Positions 1 through 6,030 of a stretch of 8,795 nucleotides of DNA are shown in pieces. The stretch covers positions 1 to 8,795 of the forward strand of contig DATJVZ010000384.1 of the NCBI GenBank assembly GCA_035501575.1, read 5' to 3'. The DNA is from JAFAGX01 sp035501575 (lineage in GTDB: Bacteria; Acidobacteriota; Terriglobia; Terriglobales; Acidobacteriaceae). Under the pieces are notes generated by a model that saw nothing but the letters and a program-made list of their open reading frames with translations, made no database searches and was not told where the DNA came from. The stretch's first letter is position 1. Each line of letters starts with the position of its first letter. The position numbers and the translations under genes were made by a program.

Positions 1-821
1 ACGGGGGCGGGCGCCGCCGAACTCACTGGAGCTTCCAGACGTGCGACGAGTCGCGTGCCGGCGGGGAGAAGCCTTGCCAGCGTGTTGTCCTCGGAGGGCA
101 AACTCTGAAGCACCGGTGTTGTGCTTTGTGCAGAACGCACAAACACCATCGAGGGCTTCTTCAGGTCGGAAACTGGTTCCGTGGCCGGAAGCGGTGGGGG
201 ACCCGGTATTGCCGCTGCCTGCGCAACTGCAGGGTCGGAGAAATCCACGTTCTTGAGCGCATATTCTCCGGCATTTCTGGCCCTGCTTGGTGACGGTTTC
301 TCCAGCGTACCCGTGTTTGCTCCTGAAACTCTGGAGGATCCAGTGAATCTTGGAGAGGTTCCGCCGACTTCCTCCGGCGTCACTTGCGAACCAGGAGCCC
401 CGTCCCCGCCACGCACATCGGCATTGAGAATTGGAGTCACTGTCTTGCTTGGGTCGTTTTGTTCCTGTCCGGGAGTAACCTTGCGCCCGAGGCCGGGCGC
501 GCCACGCGCGGTTTCCCCAGGCAGCGGGGAGCGGCTTTTCGGGCTTGAGAATAGACCCAAGAAAAGCAGAAGCAACGCCACACTCACTCCCGCCAGCAAG
601 AACAATGACTTGCTTTTGTCACGGCCTAGTTCACGGCGGCTGGCGACCGGCTTCTGATTCTGTCTTATCTTTTCCAGGGCTGCGCGGAGGCGCTGGAATG
701 GACTAGCGGCCCCAGCCTCCTCAAGCCCAGGTTCGGGACTTGTTGTTTGCGCTCGGTCTTCACCACCAGCATCCGGCGGTATTTCCTGACTTCTATTAGT
801 TTGCTGCTCTTGGCGCTCCAT
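1..821 (-). CDS. VirB10/TrbI-like T4SS channel protein, N-terminal part (C-terminus beyond left edge)
   Basis: This frame stays open from an ATG at 821 to the left edge, about 273 codons with no stop. The first ~70 residues are cytoplasmic and hydrophilic. A single membrane segment follows at about residues 73-91 (core LLAGVSVALLLLFLGLF), then a long Pro/Gly/Ser-rich periplasmic linker. Near the edge comes LARLLPAGTRLVARLEAPVS, which resembles the start of the VirB10/TrbI C-terminal beta-barrel domain (typically L..GT.I.A.LE..I.S). In that family the protein spans the inner membrane and periplasm and forms the outer-membrane cap of the type IV secretion core complex with VirB9. The start lies 26 bp inside the preceding VirB9-like gene and has a strong GGGAGGG ribosome binding site, so translation is probably coupled. 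The catalogue-defining C-terminal barrel is not visible, so the call rests on architecture, the short motif and the neighbour. Confidence 0.8.
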   Translation of the reverse strand, partial: MERQEQQTNRSQEIPPDAGGEDRAQTTSPEPGLEEAGAASPFQRLRAALEKIRQNQKPVASRRELGRDKSKSLFLLAGVSVALLLLFLGLFSSPKSRSPLPGETARGAPGLGRKVTPGQEQNDPSKTVTPILNADVRGGDGAPGSQVTPEEVGGTSPRFTGSSRVSGANTGTLEKPSPSRARNAGEYALKNVDFSDPAVAQAAAIPGPPPLPATEPVSDLKKPSMVFVRSAQSTTPVLQSLPSEDNTLARLLPAGTRLVARLEAPVSSAAPAP

Positions 822-1887
822 GCTCGCCCTCCCGGAGTGAGCTAACTCCAAAACCGATCGGGGCCAGGGCCGGACGATCGACCGCACCCGACTCCGCCAT
901 CTGTAGGAACAACGTCTCGTTGGATTGCTTGTAGGGTGGACGCTCGAACACCACCACGCCGTCCGCGCGCTCTCCGGAGCCCAGGCGACGCCGGCTTAGC
1001 CGGAAATCCATGATTGTTAGTTGCTCTGCAGTAGACCAGCGATCGTGCTTAACGATCTTTCCCGTCCTCGTCTTGCCGCCTAGCTGGACCTGTGGGGTCA
1101 TCAGCAATATCGCGTGCTTGCTCGTGTTTACAGCCGAGAACAGCACAACCACCTGTTGACCGCCATCAATCACCTCGCTGATCCCGACGCGCAGGCGATC
1201 TCCTTTGACACTCTCCCCTTCGACCCGTTCGCCAAACAGCGTAGGCAAAGGGGCGCGTTCTTGACGGCTCAGCAGCTCATCCAGCGATCTCGGTTGTGCC
1301 TGGCTTGCTGTCGGTTCCCCTGCCGAGTTCGGCATATTCGTGGTACTTAGCGCCAGCGATGTGGGTAGCAATGACGGCTGTCCATCGCCACTTCTTGTCG
1401 TCGCGTTCGTTACCGACTGCGCTGTCGCAAGCGGGGTGGTCCGCCCAACCAGTGGGAAGGGAATAACTTCTGGTTCAACCAAGAAACTGCCGGCTGGCTT
1501 GTACTGCAGAAGAAAGTCAACCTTGGCGGGAACCGCAGACGATCCGCGGCTGACCAGAAGCAGACTGATTTGCCGGCCGTGGACGGTGGAGACGAGCAAG
1601 TTGGTTTCAGCACTTTTTTCCGTGATAGCTTTCACCAGCACCAGCTCCGGTTCGCGCTCTGAGTGCTCTACCTGAAACAGCGCCGGATCACCAACGGCGA
1701 CGGCGTTCACTGCTTCCGGCAGACGGATGGCCGTCACAAAATGCGCCGCTATCTCTACCGCAGTGACCTTGCCATCTGTCGCGGCTTGTGTCCGTACTTG
1801 CGGATGTACGTCTATCACCTGTGCGTGGAGCGCCATCGCCGCTGACAATAGCCAACACAACACAAATGCTGTCTTACGGATGCTCAT
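796..1887 (-). CDS. VirB9/TrbG-like secreted protein with atypical C-terminal half
   Basis: This 363-residue protein starts at an ATG preceded by GAGGTGG. Residues 1-23 form a clear signal peptide (KTAFVLCWLLSAAMALHAQ) predicting export. Residues ~40-135 resemble the N-terminal beta domain of VirB9/TrbG/CagX proteins: an ITAI-like strand at HFVTAIRLPEAVNAVAVGDP, an ETNLLVST strand, then a strand-rich ISLLLVSRG region. A Ser/Thr/Pro/Gln-rich linker spans ~150-215. Residues ~228-345 form a second strand-rich domain (LRVGISEVIDGGQQVVVLF, AVNTSKHAILLMTPQV, MDFRLSRRRLGSGERADGVV, ETLFLQMAESGAV). I do not recognise this as the usual VirB9 C-terminal domain; it looks more like an immunoglobulin-like accessory domain. 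VirB9 normally lines the periplasmic core complex beside VirB10, which fits the next gene. The start overlaps the transglycosylase gene by 14 bp. Family is fairly sure; the C-terminal fold is a guess. Confidence 0.77.
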   Translation of the reverse strand: MSIRKTAFVLCWLLSAAMALHAQVIDVHPQVRTQAATDGKVTAVEIAAHFVTAIRLPEAVNAVAVGDPALFQVEHSEREPELVLVKAITEKSAETNLLVSTVHGRQISLLLVSRGSSAVPAKVDFLLQYKPAGSFLVEPEVIPFPLVGRTTPLATAQSVTNATTRSGDGQPSLLPTSLALSTTNMPNSAGEPTASQAQPRSLDELLSRQERAPLPTLFGERVEGESVKGDRLRVGISEVIDGGQQVVVLFSAVNTSKHAILLMTPQVQLGGKTRTGKIVKHDRWSTAEQLTIMDFRLSRRRLGSGERADGVVVFERPPYKQSNETLFLQMAESGAVDRPALAPIGFGVSSLREGEHGAPRAAN

Positions 1888-2404
1888 GTTCCACCTCTTG
1901 TCTACGCCATTCGGCCGACTCGACCGTTGCCTTCTGTCTTCGCCGGGCGCGGTATCTTCTTGCCACTCGGCTCACATATCCCTGCACATCGGGAGACGAG
2001 TATTCCAGGTTTCGCGAAAGAATAGGGGTTTCACCGACGTAGTAGGCAGCCGTGACCAATCTGAGGTCTCCGTTGAACTTCTGGATCAACCAAGCCAGGT
2101 AGGCCACGCCAGCACGGATGTTCTCGTCGAGTCGAAAACGGTTCTTCACCCCAAAGCGCAGGGCCGTTTCTGGCATGAGCTGCATGAGTCCGACGGCGCC
2201 CTTGGAGGAAACTGCGGAGGGGTCCCAACCGGACTCCTCGTCAATGATGGCCTCGACAAGATCCACGGGAACTCGATAAATCGTCGCGTAGTATTCTGCC
2301 CAGCGCACAGAAAGGTCACGCACCTCTCTAGTGCCGGCTGCTGCCTGCGCTACTCCTACCTGCATCAGCACTAGAAAAAGGCACGCTAACTGTGCACGTT
2401 TCAT
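1874..2404 (-). CDS. Secreted SLT-family lytic transglycosylase (VirB1-like)
   Basis: This 176-residue protein starts with a signal peptide (residues 1-22, LACLFLVLMQVGVAQAA). A compact lysozyme-like SLT domain follows at about 33-152. The family signature is intact: the catalytic Glu is E57 in DEESGWDPSAVS, followed by GAVGLMQLMPETA (69-81), with the closing YVSRVARRY helix at 143-151. The usual AAYNAG motif reads AAYYVG, so the common Asn is replaced by Tyr. Such enzymes cleave the MurNAc-GlcNAc glycosidic bond to give 1,6-anhydro ends, opening holes in peptidoglycan for envelope machines. The size and the position before VirB9- and VirB10-like genes fit a VirB1 role. The ATG shares ATGA with the stop of the upstream ATPase gene (4 bp overlap), and GGAGG lies about 8 nt upstream. 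The Arg/Glu-rich tail after 150 is not part of the domain. Confidence 0.88.
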   Translation of the reverse strand: MKRAQLACLFLVLMQVGVAQAAAGTREVRDLSVRWAEYYATIYRVPVDLVEAIIDEESGWDPSAVSSKGAVGLMQLMPETALRFGVKNRFRLDENIRAGVAYLAWLIQKFNGDLRLVTAAYYVGETPILSRNLEYSSPDVQGYVSRVARRYRARRRQKATVESAEWRRQEVEHEHP

Positions 2405-3459
2405 GCAACAGCCTCCGCTGGGCGGGTTGCCGCTTTGCGCGGCACCACTTTGCCGGGCCCTACCCGTTGCATCAACTCATCTCGATATCGCTTTGAGTCC
2501 GCGACCAGCCCCTCAAAGCCCGCGCGCAGCAGCAGCCGTTTTCGGTCGGCCTCAGTCTTCGCCAACAGTGGCAGTAGTAAGTCCCGTTGATCGTGGGAAA
2601 TCTCTTCCATACCCATGACTTCCAGGGCTCGTGCTAAGTCCAGCATTTCTGCGATTGAGGGGGGCTTCTCCATGTTCCAGCCGCGCAGAGCATGTGCCAA
2701 TCCGGCCAGTTGACCGCGCAAGCCCACGCTATTGCTCTTGCTCCGCACGGCCAGGATTTCCGTTTCCCGCTCGACCGTCGGATACTCGAAGCGCAGGTAA
2801 AAGCACCGTCGCCGAAGCGGGTCACCCAGCCGCCGCTCCTCGTTGGAACTAAGCACAACAAATGGCACCGTCGCGGCGCTTATGGTCCCAAGTTTCGGGA
2901 CCGTGACCTGCCATGCGCTGAGGATTTCCAGCAATAAGGCTTCGAAACCTTGGTCCACTTTGTCGAGTTCATCGATGAGCAGCACACAAGGCCGAGTGTT
3001 GTACCTTAATGCGCGAAGGAGCGGCCCCTCCGCGAAGAAATCTATCGTATGCAGTCGTCTTCGGATCTCGTTCCAGTCCTTCTCAAGGTGTTCGCTCTGC
3101 GTCTCCAAAAACAATTTCTGCAAAGCCTCGTCAAACTTCCCAATCGCCTTCTCTTCAGTGATTCCCGCGTAGCATTGCAGTCGCTCCACCTGCACGTCTG
3201 CGGCACTAGCCACGGCATACGCCAGTTCAGTTTTGCCGCATCCAGGTGGTCCCTCAATCAGCAAAGGCCTCTGCATGTGCGCCGCAAGATAGAGCACTTG
3301 CAACGTCACGGGATCCACGATGTACCTCGCCGCCCGCAGCTTGTCCGCCAACTCCTGTGCTGATGAGAACACGCGTGGCTCCTTTCGCTCGTGAAGCCTA
3401 CACCGGAAAGTTTTTCCCTGCATGTTCTGAAGACCGACTGCTCGGGGTTTAGGTTCCAC
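2401..3459 (-). CDS. MoxR-type AAA+ ATPase
   Basis: This 352-residue protein carries a complete AAA+ core: Walker A GPPGCGKT (70-77), Walker B VLLIDELD (159-166), a sensor-1 stretch VVLSSNEERRLGD (201-213) and the arginine-finger region PLRRRCF (214-220), followed by the FEYP motif and a helical lid domain. This pattern is that of MoxR/CoxD-like ATPases (COG0714), ATP-driven remodelling chaperones that usually work with a von Willebrand A-domain partner. No VWA gene is visible here; instead the gene leads an operon of cell-wall and VirB9/VirB10-like genes, and its stop overlaps the transglycosylase ATG. Its role may therefore be assembly or remodelling of that envelope complex, which is inference. 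The chosen start is GTG at 3459 with GAGGA only 3-4 nt upstream. An in-frame ATG at 3423 (residue 13) is possible but has no clear ribosome binding site. The Ala/Arg/Lys-rich C-terminus is probably disordered. Confidence 0.87.
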   Translation of the reverse strand: MEPKPRAVGLQNMQGKTFRCRLHERKEPRVFSSAQELADKLRAARYIVDPVTLQVLYLAAHMQRPLLIEGPPGCGKTELAYAVASAADVQVERLQCYAGITEEKAIGKFDEALQKLFLETQSEHLEKDWNEIRRRLHTIDFFAEGPLLRALRYNTRPCVLLIDELDKVDQGFEALLLEILSAWQVTVPKLGTISAATVPFVVLSSNEERRLGDPLRRRCFYLRFEYPTVERETEILAVRSKSNSVGLRGQLAGLAHALRGWNMEKPPSIAEMLDLARALEVMGMEEISHDQRDLLLPLLAKTEADRKRLLLRAGFEGLVADSKRYRDELMQRVGPGKVVPRKAATRPAEAVA

Positions 3460-3623
3460 TGTTCCTCACGTTTCTTGCTTTGCCTGTGCGGAACCAGTTC
3501 TCGGGGTGCGGGCGTGCGCCATTGCTTGAACCTTGAAAGTGTCTTGGCTTGAGAAGGTTGCGATGGCGAAGGAGTGTAACGGTCCGCGCGGCCGATTGCG
3601 CTATGCGTCACTCGGGTGAGCGT

Positions 3624-3672
3624 CCAGAACTTTTTCTAGCTGAGAGCAGGGTGGGTGGTGACATTCGGGTGA
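3624..3672 (+). repeat. Degenerate direct repeat, copy 1
   Basis: This copy aligns without gaps to copy 2 over 49 bases with 37 identities by my count. Shared features are a leading CCA, a run of five T, the core CTGAGA.CA, and GGTGGTGAC followed by TTC..GTGA. It is preceded by GAGCGT, similar to the AAACGT before copy 2, so the unit may extend a few bases left. Confidence 0.75.
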
Positions 3673-3679
3673 TGTCACC
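3657..3679. repeat. Perfect 8-bp inverted repeat at end of repeat copy 1
   Basis: GGTGACAT (3657-3664) and ATGTCACC (3672-3679) are exact reverse complements around a 7-bp centre, TCGGGTG. The left arm is formed by the conserved GGTGAC of the direct repeat. The same place in copy 2 has only a 5-of-8 match but carries the palindrome TCACGTGA. Just upstream of copy 1, TCAC-TCGG-GTGA (3608-3619) has a related sequence. It could be a dimeric-protein operator or a small hairpin. Confidence 0.55.
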
Positions 3680-3711
3680 GCGAGCGTCCCACGGACCCGC
3701 GCCGCAAACGT

Positions 3712-3760
3712 CCACAAGTTTTTCAGTCTGAGAACAAGATCGGTGGTGACGTTCACGTGA
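3712..3760 (+). repeat. Degenerate direct repeat, copy 2
   Basis: This is the best-conserved central copy. It matches copy 1 without gaps and matches copy 3 through CAGTCTGA.AAC and GGT.GTG with a single-base insertion. Its right end forms the perfect palindrome TCACGTGA (3753-3760). It begins 88 bp after copy 1. Confidence 0.75.
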
Positions 3761-3790
3761 GATCGCCGTGGCGCCTGCGGTCGCAGACTT

Positions 3791-3830
3791 CCACAGTCTC
3801 TTTCAGTCTGAAAACGAAATGGGTAGTGGC
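3791..3830 (+). repeat. Degenerate direct repeat, copy 3
   Basis: It shares CCACAG, TTTCAGTCTGA, AAC and GGGTAGTGGCG with the other copies. It starts 79 bp after copy 2. The match fades after the GTG block, so the GTGA tail seen in copies 1 and 2 is missing. Confidence 0.65.
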
Positions 3831-3909
3831 GTGGTAATCGAAGTTTTCTTTTCGCGAAAGCGATGTTGGCTCCCGACGAATCTACGGGGCGAGTTGGGAG
3901 GTAGGCGTT

Positions 3910-3949
3910 TCACAGTTCTTTTTCTGCTGAGAGCAACATGGGTGGTGAT
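3910..3949 (+). repeat. Degenerate direct repeat, copy 4
   Basis: It shares TCACAGTTCTTTTTC, GCTGAGAGCAA and ATGGGTGGTGA with the other copies, and it aligns without gaps to copy 3 over 40 bases. It starts 119 bp after copy 3, roughly 125 bp upstream of the cyclase start region, and is followed directly by TTGACA (3949-3954), for which I find no good -10 partner. Confidence 0.65.
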
Positions 3950-4031
3950 TGACACTGAGGCGAACTCAGCGCGCCTGTTGCACTTGTCCTCACGAGGTCC
4001 GAGCCGTCCTCGACGCCTCTCTACGCTCCGT

Positions 4032-4060
4032 TTGACACCCCTTCCAATCCGCACTACAAC
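4032..4060 (+). promoter_or_regulatory. Sigma70-like promoter of the cyclase operon, nearly leaderless
   Basis: A perfect -35 hexamer TTGACA (4032-4037) is followed after exactly 17 bp by TACAAC (4055-4060), which matches the -10 consensus TATAAT at 4 of 6 positions. The expected start of transcription near 4066-4068 lies only about 6-8 nt before the ATG at 4074. That would explain why no Shine-Dalgarno sequence precedes that ATG. This is read from the sequence only; the start site has not been measured. Confidence 0.6.
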
Positions 4061-4073
4061 ACCGTTCGGCACC

Positions 4074-4985
4074 ATGAATGATATTCGTGCAGAACTCGCA
4101 GCCATTTTGCTGAACAGGCAACTTCCGTGCGGGGGTTGGGCTGCCCTTTCTTGCTCATCACAACCGGTACTTGAGCCCACCGCTCTTTCATTCCTTGCTT
4201 TGGGTTCCGAATTCAACCCCGCCGCTCGCAATCGCGCCCGGCAATTTCTCCTTGACAGTCAAAATCTCAACGGCAGTTGGCCGGCGTTTCTGGGAGACGA
4301 CCAAGAAGGATCCTGGGTGACTTCTCTGGTTCTCATTGCTTTGCGGGATATCGTGGAGGACACGCTCGTCCGACTGAGGGGGTTTGCTTGGCTCTCCAAT
4401 TCGGCAGGAAAGGAATCGAATTGGCTCTGGGAGTGGAAGTTCCGCACTACTGACCGCCACGTAAAGTTTGATCCGGATAAGTTCGGTTGGCCTTGGCTAC
4501 CGGACACGAACAGCTGGGTTGTGCCTACTGCCAGTGCCATCCTGGCAATTCGCGGACTGCCTTGCACGTGTGGCATTGAAACCATTACATCTCGTATGCA
4601 GCGAGGCCTTGAAATGCTCTTGGATCGCGTCTGCCCAGGCGGAGGGTGGAACGCGGGGAATGGAGTGGTCTATGGCGCGCCTCTCGCTCCTCATCCCGAC
4701 GACACGGCAATTGCTCTTCTTGCTTTGAACCTCCAAACCCAGGAGCCTGCTGTTCGAATGAGTATTGAATGGTTGGAACGGGCCGCTCCTGTTCTTGTGG
4801 CTCCTTGGAGTCTCGCCTGGTCCATTCTGGCGCTCGCCGCACACGGTCGCTCAGTTTCTCCACTGGTGGACACACTCTTACACCTTCCTGAGCTTGACCA
4901 GATCGAAGACACGAGCACTCTGGCGCTTGTGCTACTAGCTTTCGACTGCCCGCGCGGGTTAGCTGCTTTTGGAGTGAGTGCATGA
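4074..4985 (+). CDS. Prenyltransferase/squalene-cyclase-like alpha/alpha-toroid protein
   Basis: This protein of 303 residues resembles the terpenoid cyclase/protein prenyltransferase toroid fold. It has repeated helical units with QW-like Gly-Trp motifs: RQLPCGGWAAL (15-25), SQNLNGSWPAF (62-72), CPGGGWNAGN (187-196), each followed by a helix of the type TALSFLAL, SWVTSLVLIAL, NSWVVPTASAILAI or DDTAIALLAL. A canonical DxDD acid motif of class II triterpene cyclases is not visible; the nearest is HPDDTA (207-212). At 303 residues it is about half a squalene-hopene cyclase, so it is either a single-toroid enzyme or a non-catalytic relative. I see no signal peptide. The ATG at 4074 is chosen because homology-like sequence begins at once, a promoter lies just upstream, and the open frame before it (from 3768) is repeat sequence with no protein character. 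The stop overlaps the DUF362 ATG by 4 bp. Confidence 0.75.
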   Translation: MNDIRAELAAILLNRQLPCGGWAALSCSSQPVLEPTALSFLALGSEFNPAARNRARQFLLDSQNLNGSWPAFLGDDQEGSWVTSLVLIALRDIVEDTLVRLRGFAWLSNSAGKESNWLWEWKFRTTDRHVKFDPDKFGWPWLPDTNSWVVPTASAILAIRGLPCTCGIETITSRMQRGLEMLLDRVCPGGGWNAGNGVVYGAPLAPHPDDTAIALLALNLQTQEPAVRMSIEWLERAAPVLVAPWSLAWSILALAAHGRSVSPLVDTLLHLPELDQIEDTSTLALVLLAFDCPRGLAAFGVSA

Positions 4986-5965
4986 CCATCACTCGAAGAG
5001 ATCTCTTGGTTGGCGCTGCGGCCGTTACCGCTGGCGCTGCGGTTTCACTTCCATACTTAATGCCTCGCTACCACTTTGTCCGGCGGCCACGGCGATCCCA
5101 CGTGGCCATCCTCCACGTCGATGAGTATTCTGAGTGGATTGAAGAAATTCTCTTCCGTGGTCTCCAGCTTTTCCACATAGATGTACGGGGCAGGGTGGTT
5201 GTACTCAAGCCAAACTTAGTGGATTACATCCCCGGACAAGCCATCAACACCGACCCGCTGCTGGTAGTGACGGCCGCGGAGTGCTTCCGGCGCCTCGGAG
5301 CCAAAGGGATCGTGGTTGCCGAAGGGCCTGGGCATCAACGCGACACAGAGTTGGTGCTCGTCGAGAGCGGCTACCACCAATACCTCCGGGAACGACAAAT
5401 CCGCTTCGTAGACTTGAATCGCGACGAACTGATCCGTACGCCCCTTCGTGCCAGCTATACCGGTCTCACGCATCTGTACTTGCCAAGGACCATTCTTGAA
5501 GCTGATTTCCTTGTCTCGATGCCCAAGGTAAAAGCGCATCACTGGTCTGGCGTTACCCTCAGCATGAAGAACATGTTTGGTGTTGTTCCGGGAACCAAGT
5601 ACGGCTGGCCCAAGAACATCCTTCACTGGAGAGGAATTCAGGAGAGCATTCTCGATATATGCGCAACGGTTCCGGTTAACTTTGTCATCGCGGACGCAAT
5701 CTTGGCGATGGAAGGAAATGGCCCACTTAACGGGACGCCTCGGCCCCTTTGGAGCCTTATTCTCTCTGACGATCCCGTGGCCGCCGATGCGACTTGTGCC
5801 AAACTGATGGGCTTTGACCCTGATCGAATCACTCATATCCGGGAGGCATCTAAATTTCTCGGAAATTCTTCCGATGAATGCATCGAACAGACGGGCGAAA
5901 CATTACGGAAGCCGCAAAGACCATTTCAAGTGGTGCCCGAGTTCGAATTTCTTCGCGCTGCTTAG
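4982..5965 (+). CDS. Tat-signal DUF362 domain protein
   Basis: This 327-residue protein begins with a short twin-arginine-type leader: TRRDLL (4-9), then the hydrophobic stretch VGAAAVTAGAAVSLPYL, suggesting folded export or a membrane anchor. The body matches the DUF362 family: VVVLKPNLVDY (72-82), a glycine-rich VVAEGPGHQRD (111-121), then the signature MPKVKAHHWSGVTLSMKNMF (180-199) leading to GVVPGTKYGWPK, and a late SDDPVAADATCAKLMG (262-277) segment. Some DUF362 proteins carry extra 4Fe-4S ferredoxin motifs; here there are only a few scattered Cys and no CxxC cluster. The biochemical role of this family is not settled. ATGA overlap with the cyclase stop and GGAG 8 nt upstream show translational coupling, so it probably acts in the same pathway, for example as a partner handling the cyclase product (inference). 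Confidence 0.87.
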   Translation: MTITRRDLLVGAAAVTAGAAVSLPYLMPRYHFVRRPRRSHVAILHVDEYSEWIEEILFRGLQLFHIDVRGRVVVLKPNLVDYIPGQAINTDPLLVVTAAECFRRLGAKGIVVAEGPGHQRDTELVLVESGYHQYLRERQIRFVDLNRDELIRTPLRASYTGLTHLYLPRTILEADFLVSMPKVKAHHWSGVTLSMKNMFGVVPGTKYGWPKNILHWRGIQESILDICATVPVNFVIADAILAMEGNGPLNGTPRPLWSLILSDDPVAADATCAKLMGFDPDRITHIREASKFLGNSSDECIEQTGETLRKPQRPFQVVPEFEFLRAA

Positions 5966-6030
5966 GCTCCTTCCAACGATTCTCGGCGTAAGGTAAGCAT
6001 CGCTTGTCCACATTGGGATGGTTCAGTGTG

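Larger units (their letters stand above)
3460..4073. other. 614-bp divergent intergenic region with repeats
   Basis: This interval separates the minus-strand ATPase operon from the plus-strand cyclase operon. Short open frames cross it, but none has a ribosome binding site, a recognisable protein or sensible composition. It holds four degenerate direct repeats (starting at 3624, 3712, 3791 and 3910), a perfect 8-bp inverted repeat with a 7-bp loop at 3657-3679, the palindromes TCACGTGA at 3753-3760 and TTTCGCGAAA at 3850-3859, a small inverted repeat CTGAG-N5-CTCAG at 3955-3969, and a sigma70-like promoter at 4032-4060. No clear promoter for the minus-strand operon could be picked out. A regulatory or element-maintenance role (operator array, iterons, centromere-like or transfer-origin site) is possible but unproven. 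Confidence 0.7.

Noticed and set aside
121..657. Plus-strand open frame of 178 codons
   Set aside because: It is antisense to the VirB10-like gene, whose membrane segment, linker and beta-barrel start motif are recognisable on the minus strand.
1727..2374. Plus-strand open frame of 215 codons
   Set aside because: It is antisense to the transglycosylase and VirB9-like genes and has no family resemblance or ribosome binding site.
3624..3949. CRISPR array
   Set aside because: The repeats are too diverged, the spacing is irregular (88, 79 and 119 bp), and no cas genes are present.
3949..3977. Second promoter from TTGACA at 3949-3954
   Set aside because: No acceptable -10 hexamer is found 16-18 bp downstream; the sequence there is GC-rich.
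3768..4073. In-frame 102-codon N-terminal extension of the cyclase-like gene beginning at GTG 3768
   Set aside because: It runs through the non-coding repeats 3 and 4, has no ribosome binding site or protein-like character, and the family-like sequence begins right at ATG 4074 next to a promoter.
5216..5836. Minus-strand open frame of 206 codons
   Set aside because: It is the shadow of the DUF362 gene, which has clear family motifs in the plus frame.
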